Positions 1-6,739 of a stretch of DNA of 64,000 bases are shown here, piece by piece. The stretch's first letter is position 1, and each line of letters begins with the position of its first letter. This DNA comes from Bacteroidota bacterium (GTDB lineage: Bacteria > Bacteroidota > Bacteroidia > UKL13-3), in NCBI GenBank assembly GCA_040388375.1, contig JAZKBU010000004.1:186001-250000 (forward strand). The letters run 5' to 3'. The notes under the pieces were generated by a model. The model worked only from the letters and a program-made list of their open reading frames with translations. It ran no database searches and was not told where the DNA came from. The position numbers were made by a program, and so were the translations under genes.

Positions 1-698
1 CTCAAATAGCTACCTGGCCCGATTTTATCCGTTCGGAAAAACAATGGGATTTTACCAAATCATGGCATTACATAAGTGTTGATTCAGGCAGAACAGTACA
101 ACAGGTACTTGACTCTACTGAAAAAATAGCCGGTGTAGACAATGTAATTGAAGCCATTGATTTAATGAAACGCATTTTAAAAAACGATGCTGCAGCTACC
201 AAATACTTACAAGACTTAGTTGATAAAAACCAAGCATCGCTGTTATCAAACTCCATTAAAGCTACAGCATTGGCTTTCTTGGTTCACTTTATTGGCGACA
301 TTCACCAACCTATGCACGTAGGTAAAACCAGCGACTTAGGCGGCAATACCATCAGTGTTTTATTCTTTTCCGACAAAACCAATTTACATTCCGTTTGGGA
401 TGGAGGCATTATTGAACAACAACAACTAAGCTTTAGCGAGTTTGCTGCCTTTGTAAACAAAGATCAGATGCCCAATAAAAAGATTTGCGAGAAAGACCCG
501 GTTACCTTATGGGCAACAGAATCAATATTGGTGCGCAATAAAATTTATACAGCCCTGTATGCTGCCAGTATTGACAAGAAAACCGAACTACCTGTATTAT
601 CCTACCAATACATACATGATTTTATAAGCCCTGTTGAACAACGCTTAGGAGCCGCAGGTTTCCGCGCAGCTTATGTAATGAATGAACTCTTTAAATAA
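1..698 (+). CDS. S1/P1-type nuclease, 3' part (5' end outside window)
   Basis: The reading frame is open from the window edge (first full codon at base 3), so only the C-terminal ~230 residues are present. The motif HFIGDIHQPMHVG and the downstream HSVWDGGII match the zinc-binding histidine/aspartate motifs of S1/P1 nucleases, which cleave single-stranded nucleic acids using a trinuclear zinc centre and are normally secreted. An internal ATG at 165 is not the true start, because clear family sequence (a WPDFIR and WHY region) precedes it. The stop overlaps the start of the next gene by 17 bases, so the two are probably co-transcribed. Family assignment is firm; substrate is not known. Confidence 0.88.
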   Translation, partial: QIATWPDFIRSEKQWDFTKSWHYISVDSGRTVQQVLDSTEKIAGVDNVIEAIDLMKRILKNDAAATKYLQDLVDKNQASLLSNSIKATALAFLVHFIGDIHQPMHVGKTSDLGGNTISVLFFSDKTNLHSVWDGGIIEQQQLSFSEFAAFVNKDQMPNKKICEKDPVTLWATESILVRNKIYTALYAASIDKKTELPVLSYQYIHDFISPVEQRLGAAGFRAAYVMNELFK

Positions 699-1413
699 TA
701 CCGCTGCTATCAATCTGCTTAAATTAAAATACTGCTGCTTTATTGTATGGCTTATAAGCTCATTTAATAGTGCAGCGCAGCAACAAAGCATTAGCATACA
801 AAGTAAATTATTGTATGCTAAACAAGTTTTAAAGCTAAACCAATGGCTTTATAATAGCCCGCATACTGATAGCATCATGCTTACCAATGTGCAGTTTTAT
901 TTATCAAAAATAGAACTGTTGAACAATGGTAAAATAGTATGGCAAGAACCCAACAGCTACCATTTACTATCGGCTGACGATTCTAACTCATTACGTATAC
1001 AACTTTCAACTCCTGCTAACATACCCTTTACCAGTATCCGCTTTCATATTGGTATAGACAGTGTCACCAATTATGCCGGAGCACAAGGAGGCGATTTGGA
1101 TCCCACAAAAGGTATGTACTGGACCTGGCAAAACGGATACATCAATTGTAAGCTGGAAGGTAAAAGCACGCAATGCAATACCCGATACAATGAATTTACT
1201 TTTCATATAGGCGGTTACCTGTTTCCGGACAATGCATTGCAAACAGTTAATATTCCTTGTAACAACACAAACACTGTTGATTTAAATATTGATATAACAA
1301 AATGGTTTGATGGTATTGATTTAAGCAAACAAAACCATGTGATGTCACCCGGCCAGGAAGCTGTTCTGCTGGCAAACAAACTAGTTACCTTATTCAGCAT
1401 TCCACAAAAATGA
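682..1413 (+). CDS. MbnP-like copper-binding family protein
   Basis: A secreted protein of 243 residues with an N-terminal hydrophobic stretch ending near AAQ. Residues 144-153 read GMYWTWQNGY, the signature I associate with the MbnP family, followed by an INCKLEG strand and an FHIGG motif. In the characterised methanotroph MbnP, a tryptophan is oxidised to kynurenine by the partner MbnH and then helps to bind copper; that this happens here is inferred. The gene overlaps the nuclease upstream (17 bases) and the di-haem enzyme gene downstream (ATGA overlap), so the pair is translationally coupled. Candidate modified tryptophans are W147 and W149. Family confidence is good; the chemistry is untested. 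Confidence 0.75.
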   Translation: MNSLNNTAAINLLKLKYCCFIVWLISSFNSAAQQQSISIQSKLLYAKQVLKLNQWLYNSPHTDSIMLTNVQFYLSKIELLNNGKIVWQEPNSYHLLSADDSNSLRIQLSTPANIPFTSIRFHIGIDSVTNYAGAQGGDLDPTKGMYWTWQNGYINCKLEGKSTQCNTRYNEFTFHIGGYLFPDNALQTVNIPCNNTNTVDLNIDITKWFDGIDLSKQNHVMSPGQEAVLLANKLVTLFSIPQK

Positions 1414-2432
1414 AAAATAAAGTATTTATTTTTATTGGTTTATGCCTGTTTCTGTTTGCCTTTACTGCTAAGGAAAAAGCATTGTTTGAAATACCTAAAA
1501 GCTGGCCGAAGCCCTATTATAATTTTGCTAAAAATAAACTGACAGCCGAAAAAATTCTATTAGGCCGTGTACTTTTTTACGACCCGATTTTATCGCGTAA
1601 CAATACCGTTTCGTGCGCTAACTGCCACTCGCCATATAATGCCTTTACGCATGTAGACCATGCACTAAGCCATGGCATAGATGACAGGATTGGTACCCGC
1701 AACAGTCCCGCTTTAATGAACTTAGCCTGGCACCCATCATTTATGTGGGATGGTGCTATTAACCATTTAGATATGCAGGCACTGGCACCCATTAGCAGCC
1801 ATACCGAAATGGATGAAAACTTTGTCAAAGCTGTCAATAAATTACAACAACAAAGCAAATACAAAACGCTTTTTTATAACGCCTTTGCCGATAGTATGGT
1901 TACCGGTGAAAGGACTTTAAAAGCCCTTTCACAGTTTATGCTTACCCTTGTATGTGCCAATACTAAATACGATAAAGTAATGCGCAAAGAAGACAGCTTT
2001 ACTGTTCAGGAAAACAATGGCTATGTGCTGTTTAAACAACATTGCGCTGCCTGCCATACCGAACCGCTGTTTACCAATTTACAATTTGAAAATAACGGAC
2101 TGCCCATTGATACTACTTTAAATGATTTAGGCCGCATGCGAATAAGTAAACTAACAAAAGATTCGTGCAAGTTTAAAGTACCTACCTTGCGCAATATTGA
2201 GTTTTCGTTCCCCTACATGCACGATGGTAGGTTTAAACGCTTACAGGAAGTATTAAACCACTACACACAAGGTATTCATCAAACGAGGACATTGGCTAAA
2301 CCATTACAAAAACCTATACTGTTAAACACCAATCAAAAGGTTGATTTAATTGCATTCCTGCTTACTTTAAGCGATAAAAGTTTTTTATTCAATCCGGCAT
2401 TTGCTTACCCTAAAGAGGCACTGAATAAGTAA
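1410..2432 (+). CDS. MbnH/MauG-like di-haem cytochrome c peroxidase family protein
   Basis: A 340-residue exported protein with an N-terminal hydrophobic segment and two haem c motifs, CANCH at 69-73 and CAACH at 212-216, in the spacing of bacterial di-haem peroxidases. Motifs such as GRVLFYDPILS, GTRNSPALMN, and FKVPTLRNIEFSFPYMHDGR are typical of the family. Its start overlaps the stop of the MbnP-like gene by four bases, which favours an MbnH-type partner that oxidises a protein tryptophan over a peroxide-scavenging enzyme. It would act in the periplasm and require haem c maturation. The family is certain; the MbnH role is inferred from the neighbour. Confidence 0.85.
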   Translation: MKNKVFIFIGLCLFLFAFTAKEKALFEIPKSWPKPYYNFAKNKLTAEKILLGRVLFYDPILSRNNTVSCANCHSPYNAFTHVDHALSHGIDDRIGTRNSPALMNLAWHPSFMWDGAINHLDMQALAPISSHTEMDENFVKAVNKLQQQSKYKTLFYNAFADSMVTGERTLKALSQFMLTLVCANTKYDKVMRKEDSFTVQENNGYVLFKQHCAACHTEPLFTNLQFENNGLPIDTTLNDLGRMRISKLTKDSCKFKVPTLRNIEFSFPYMHDGRFKRLQEVLNHYTQGIHQTRTLAKPLQKPILLNTNQKVDLIAFLLTLSDKSFLFNPAFAYPKEALNK

Positions 2433-2497
2433 GCAACAAAAGTTTAGTAATCCGAATATTATTAAAAATTTATAACAAGTATTCATTGTATAAAAAG

Positions 2498-2505
2498 TAT
2501 TTTCG
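2498..2505 (+). promoter_or_regulatory. Candidate -7 element of the YHYH gene
   Basis: TATTTTCG lies 17 bases before the start codon and fits the TAnnTTCG form of the Bacteroidota -7 element seen at better-supported promoters in this window. No convincing TTTG -33 element was found at the usual spacing, so this is tentative. Confidence 0.3.
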
Positions 2506-2522
2506 TAAAAGAAAAAAAACCT

Positions 2523-3878
2523 ATGAAAAAAACTTTTACTGCACTTTCCCTTTTGTTAATTGGTAGCATGCTACAAGCACAAACCAATCCGGCTATTTTA
2601 AACTGGCTGCAAAACAATACCACTACAGGCCGTCATTATGTGGCTGGTAACTCCACTCCTATTTCAGATGCTGCGTTGGCTAACTGTCAAAGTATAAAAT
2701 ACTCCGCTACTTCAGTGTATGTAGCTACCAATGGTATCCCCACTTATATTACAGGCCCTTTCTTAGACAATAATCCATCACTGGCTACTGCACAAAATGC
2801 TATTTTTAAACTGCCGTTAACGCCTGTTCAAAACACAGGTACGCCAACGGCTACAACCGGTGGTAATATTGGTTTATTTATTAATGGTGTTGCTTTGTTC
2901 GATTATAGGGATGGCGTTTCGTGGAGCAATGCAAGCCAGGCGCTTAAAGGTGGCCCTTTGGGCGGAATGGGTGACGGTGTTTGGAACAGAGATGCCATTG
3001 TAGCGGAACGTGCCGGCTTTGATTGTGCCAAAGCACATCCTGCTATGGGTAATTACCATCACCACCAAAACCCAAGTGCTTTTAGCTTAGATTTAAAAGT
3101 TATTTCAACGGTTTGTAACTTATATGCAGCTGATGGTTTGTATGCCATCGACTCTACCAAACATTCTCCTTTAATAGGTTTTGCCTACGATGGTTTTCCT
3201 ATTTATGGTGCTTATGCATATAAAAATGTAGACGGAACGGGTGGCATTGTAAGAATGAAAGCAAGCTATAGCTTAAGAAATATTACGACAAGAACTACTT
3301 ATTCAAACGGAACAACTGTAACCGCAGGACCTGATGTAAATACAACCTATCCGCTTGGATTATTCAGGGAAGATTACCTATACAATGCGACCAGTGCCAC
3401 AACACCTGATTATTTAGATGAACACAATGGCCGTTTTTGTGTAACACCCGAATACCCCAATGGTATTTACTGCTATTTTGCTACGGTTGATGAGAATTGG
3501 AATTCTGCTTATCCATACGTAGTGGGACCTACTTTTTATGGGGTAAAAGCGGCCGCAAAAGTGACAAGCATTACTGAAACAGTTACTACTTATACACCAA
3601 GCAGTACCTCCGTTAAAAATATAATTGATGCGTCAAAAATAAATGTATATCCAAACCCGGCAAGCGATGCAGTAGCTATTCAGCTAAACCATTTAACTAC
3701 CAATAATATTACAGTTGAGTTATATGACTTAGCAGGAAAATTATTACAAACAAATACTTTATACCAAGGCAGCACCATTGTACATTTTGATACACGTACG
3801 CTTTACGAAGGACAATACATCATCAAAATTATAGATGGCAATAAGGTTGTAAACAAAAAAATAATACTTACTAAATAA
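2523..3878 (+). CDS. Secreted YHYH domain protein with T9SS type A sorting signal
   Basis: A 451-residue protein with a signal peptide (cleavage probably after LQAQ at 20). Residues 115-240 carry the YHYH-domain pattern: GLFINGVALFDYRDG, a GNYHHHQNP histidine cluster (Y178-H181), and IGFAYDGFPIYGAY. The last ~75 residues (NVYPNPAS through VVNKKIILTK) form a typical type A T9SS C-terminal domain, so the protein is exported across the outer membrane and attached or released. The function of YHYH domains is not established; the histidine cluster is compatible with metal binding. It lies 90 bases after the MbnH-like gene in the same direction, which makes a shared metal-related role possible but unproven. 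Confidence 0.85.
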   Translation: MKKTFTALSLLLIGSMLQAQTNPAILNWLQNNTTTGRHYVAGNSTPISDAALANCQSIKYSATSVYVATNGIPTYITGPFLDNNPSLATAQNAIFKLPLTPVQNTGTPTATTGGNIGLFINGVALFDYRDGVSWSNASQALKGGPLGGMGDGVWNRDAIVAERAGFDCAKAHPAMGNYHHHQNPSAFSLDLKVISTVCNLYAADGLYAIDSTKHSPLIGFAYDGFPIYGAYAYKNVDGTGGIVRMKASYSLRNITTRTTYSNGTTVTAGPDVNTTYPLGLFREDYLYNATSATTPDYLDEHNGRFCVTPEYPNGIYCYFATVDENWNSAYPYVVGPTFYGVKAAAKVTSITETVTTYTPSSTSVKNIIDASKINVYPNPASDAVAIQLNHLTTNNITVELYDLAGKLLQTNTLYQGSTIVHFDTRTLYEGQYIIKIIDGNKVVNKKIILTK

Positions 3879-3997
3879 ACTTGCAACATAGGCTCCGGGT
3901 TTTGCTCGGGGCTTATGTAGTTTTAATTGGTTTGTATTTCTTACGCTTTTCTATTTTTATAGCCCCCAACACAGTAGAAAACCTTAAACAGTCCTGT

Positions 3998-4510
3998 TTA
4001 TTTTTTGCGTATATAATGCGATACGAAAGCATTTTTCCAATCTATCCAAAGGTTGTTTTCATCTATCCTGGTAATCTTATGAACATCAGAAAACTTACGT
4101 ATTGATTCTATCGTGGTAATAATCTCTTTATTCTCCGCTCTACAATAAAAACTAGAAGAATTATCTTGGCTGGTCCACGTTATTGGATTAGTAACTTCTG
4201 TTAAAATTTGTTTGCCCACAGAGTCTTTTGGTGAGGTTCCTTCATTAAAACTAAAATCAACATAACCAATGGAGCTATTATACCTGTCAAAACCACAATT
4301 ATCAATACATTTCGTAAATCGAATCAATGGAACCTGACTATAAAACCAACTAAAAAAAGTATCATTGGGTGTATTGTCATAAGCTCTATACACCTCAATC
4401 CATTCCCCGTTTAAATCAGGTACATTTCTTTGTGGCTCCGCTTCGTCATTATTGGTTTGTGTGCAAGCAGTAAACCCGAAAAATATAATTAGTATGTATA
4501 CACTTTTCAT
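3998..4510 (-). CDS. Small hypothetical lipoprotein
   Basis: A 170-residue protein with a short hydrophobic signal and a lipobox ending at Cys16 (GFTAC), so it is probably a membrane lipoprotein. The mature part begins after a short acidic linker and contains NGEW and later strands resembling the general lipocalin-like/DUF lipoproteins of Bacteroidota, but I cannot assign a family. It starts 5 bases after the stop of the upstream beta-barrel gene and is likely in one transcript with it. No catalytic motif is visible. Confidence 0.7.
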   Translation of the reverse strand: MKSVYILIIFFGFTACTQTNNDEAEPQRNVPDLNGEWIEVYRAYDNTPNDTFFSWFYSQVPLIRFTKCIDNCGFDRYNSSIGYVDFSFNEGTSPKDSVGKQILTEVTNPITWTSQDNSSSFYCRAENKEIITTIESIRKFSDVHKITRIDENNLWIDWKNAFVSHYIRKK

Positions 4511-4515
4511 GTTGC

Positions 4516-5112
4516 TTAAAATTTAAGTGTTATGCCTGCATTTAGCCTGCTGATTTTATTGGTACTCGCTTCTGCTGTAACACCAAAGTTTTCTGAAAAA
4601 TAATACCGGCCACCTAAAGTTAAGGGTAAACCAATATATAGTTTTGTTGCATCATAAGCCGCTGCTGTATTTGCATAATTATCCGGATCTGCTTCATACG
4701 ACCATGCTACCATGTGAAGTCCTGCTCCCGCATAAACATCTATTTTATCGCTGCTATTTCCTAAAAAATGAACAAGTACCCGACTGCCTACCCCATAACC
4801 ATCTCCGTTCCAGTTAATCTTCTCGCCTGAACCGTTTCCTTTGGTCACCTCTAACTTTGAATTGTTGTATGAAAAGGTACCACCTATACTCATCCAGCTC
4901 ATAATAGCATAATCCCAAGTAAACATGATAGAGGGTGTATTGGTTCCTGAAACCTTGGTTGGCAATTGATAATTAAAATCCTCGGTCATATAATCACTAC
5001 CGTAACTCAATCCTATTTGACAAGAAATAGCACTTTCTGCATGCTCATTCTGAGCAAAAGTATTTACTGCGTTTATTGCTAATAAACATACTATATAAAA
5101 TATCTTTTTCAT
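4516..5112 (-). CDS. Outer membrane beta-barrel protein
   Basis: A 198-residue protein with a signal peptide ending near TFAQ. It has alternating hydrophobic and polar strands, many glycines and aromatics, and a terminal strand LNAGITLKF ending in phenylalanine, as expected for an eight-stranded outer membrane beta-barrel (OmpA/OprF-like porin family fold). It lies between the lipoprotein gene (5 bases) and the delta-60 repeat gene (21 bases), all on the minus strand, suggesting a three-gene operon of envelope proteins. No specific function is visible. Confidence 0.75.
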   Translation of the reverse strand: MKKIFYIVCLLAINAVNTFAQNEHAESAISCQIGLSYGSDYMTEDFNYQLPTKVSGTNTPSIMFTWDYAIMSWMSIGGTFSYNNSKLEVTKGNGSGEKINWNGDGYGVGSRVLVHFLGNSSDKIDVYAGAGLHMVAWSYEADPDNYANTAAAYDATKLYIGLPLTLGGRYYFSENFGVTAEASTNKISRLNAGITLKF

Positions 5113-5133
5113 TGCTGATTACTTTTTTGCTTT

Positions 5134-6651
5134 TTAATGAATCAATAATTTTTGAGTAGAAACAACGCCATCCGCTATTACCTGCACCATATAAATACCT
5201 TTTGTTAATTCACCCAATGTTATATTCATTTCACTGGTATTTACAGACTCCCTTCTTATCATTTCTTTTCCTAATTTATCGGTAATTATTACCTTCATTT
5301 CATGAGCTTGTTCGCTTAGTTTTATGGTTGTTTCCAAGTTAGCCGGATTGGGGAAAATACTGGCTTTAACAGCTTCATTTATACTTGGGGTGTTTGTACC
5401 ACCACCACTTGTATTATTATACCTTAGCACCACATAATTGCAACTACCAGTGCATTTGTTTCCCGCTACAATTATTTTACCATTGCTTTGTACAGCCATT
5501 GCCTCAGCCCTGTCACCATCGGCTGTAGTTACGGAAGTAGTGGTAAAGCCATTTGTACCAAAAGTATTGTCAAGTGACCCATTGCTATTTAACCGGGCAA
5601 TAAAAAAATCGGTTGCAGAACTGTTTACGTATGTTGAACCTGAAACAATAATTTTTCCATTGCTTAGTGTTTTTATAGCCATCGCATAATCATTATTAGC
5701 GCCTATATTTATACTTGCTTTTCCTGCTGTTCCAAAGTCTGTATCTAAACTGCCATTGGTTTGAAGGCGCAATAATTTTAATTCAGAAGTAGTACCTGAG
5801 CCATAACTCATAACTACTTTGCCATCTGCCTGAACAGCAACAAGACATACATTTCCGCCAAAAATTGTCTCACTAATAACTAATTTACCTGTCGTATTAA
5901 AAGCTACATCAAAACTGCCATCAGCATTTAATTTTCCAATAGCGGGTTGGTTACTTGAATAACCACTGATAATAAATTTACCATCAGCCAGTATTTTTAT
6001 ATCGCTTAAAGTATTGAGCGATACGGGTGCAAAAGAAACACCAAGCAGTTTGCCATCTGTATCAAAGGTATTATCTAAACTGCCATCTGTATTGTATCTG
6101 GCTACTACATTGGCATTAAACATATCTGTTCCTCCTGAACCAATAATTACTATTTTTCCATCTGCCTGAATAACCACTTTACTGGCCACATCATTTGATG
6201 TGCCCTGAATATTGGTTGTTACTTTTCCATTTGTTCCAAAAGTATTATCAAGACTACCATTGGTGTTTAAGCGAATCAAAGCAATGTCGGTATGGTTGCT
6301 TATAATAGCCGAGCCAACTACTATCATTTTTCCATCTGCTTGTATAGCCATATCCAATGCATTGTCTGTTTTGGTACTAAAGTCAACAACTACAACTCCA
6401 TCGGTGCCAAAAGTATTATCTAATTTTCCATCGCTATTAAGGCGCACTATACAAAAATCGGTGCCACTGGCATCGCTCTTGGAGCCCGCTGTTACAATTT
6501 TTCCATCGGTTTGTATACTTACACCCTTAGCAGCGTAATTTCCTTCAGCCAATGCAATGCCATTGGTTCCAAAAGTTTGGTCTAATAAGCCATCCTGGCT
6601 AAAGCTTAAAAAAGGCAATAATGTTCCAATAATCAGTAATAGTTTTTTCAT
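5134..6651 (-). CDS. Secreted delta-60 repeat protein with T9SS type A sorting signal
   Basis: A 505-residue protein with a signal peptide (ending near LSFSQ). From about residue 20 to 415 it is built of repeats of roughly 50 residues with the cores LDNTFGTNG and QADGKI(V/I)V(A/V)GS, the delta-60 repeat pattern, likely a beta-propeller or beta-helix-like fold. The C-terminus (FPNPANLETTIKL to VVSTQKLLIH) is a type A T9SS sorting domain. It is the first gene of the probable operon with the beta-barrel and lipoprotein genes, and diverges from the sensor kinase gene across an 88-base gap that carries a 22-bp palindrome. Its ligand is unknown. Confidence 0.88.
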   Translation of the reverse strand: MKKLLLIIGTLLPFLSFSQDGLLDQTFGTNGIALAEGNYAAKGVSIQTDGKIVTAGSKSDASGTDFCIVRLNSDGKLDNTFGTDGVVVVDFSTKTDNALDMAIQADGKMIVVGSAIISNHTDIALIRLNTNGSLDNTFGTNGKVTTNIQGTSNDVASKVVIQADGKIVIIGSGGTDMFNANVVARYNTDGSLDNTFDTDGKLLGVSFAPVSLNTLSDIKILADGKFIISGYSSNQPAIGKLNADGSFDVAFNTTGKLVISETIFGGNVCLVAVQADGKVVMSYGSGTTSELKLLRLQTNGSLDTDFGTAGKASINIGANNDYAMAIKTLSNGKIIVSGSTYVNSSATDFFIARLNSNGSLDNTFGTNGFTTTSVTTADGDRAEAMAVQSNGKIIVAGNKCTGSCNYVVLRYNNTSGGGTNTPSINEAVKASIFPNPANLETTIKLSEQAHEMKVIITDKLGKEMIRRESVNTSEMNITLGELTKGIYMVQVIADGVVSTQKLLIH

Positions 6652-6705
6652 GATGATTTTGTTTGATTTGTACGGAACAAAAATCTAACCTTATTAAAAT
6701 TTGGT

Positions 6706-6727
6706 AAATACAGCATATGCTGTATTT
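6706..6727. promoter_or_regulatory. 22-bp perfect palindrome between divergent genes
   Basis: The half-site AAATACAGCAT is followed directly by its exact reverse complement. It sits 12 bases before the sensor kinase start and 55 bases before the divergent delta-60 gene. Fourteen bases of it recur with one mismatch just before the response regulator gene (9696-9709). It is probably a binding site for a dimeric regulator; NarL-type regulators bind such inverted sites, so autoregulation is a reasonable guess. Confidence 0.5.
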
Positions 6728-6739
6728 TTATAGCAGCCA

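Noticed and set aside
3881-4105. Plus-strand frame of 74 codons
   Set aside because: It overlaps the 3' end of the lipoprotein gene on the other strand, starts right at the previous gene's stop and has no family-like pattern.
5438-6538. Two antisense frames within the delta-60 repeat gene
   Set aside because: They are mirror images of the repeats (PFVPKVLS), a result of repeat codon use on the true strand.
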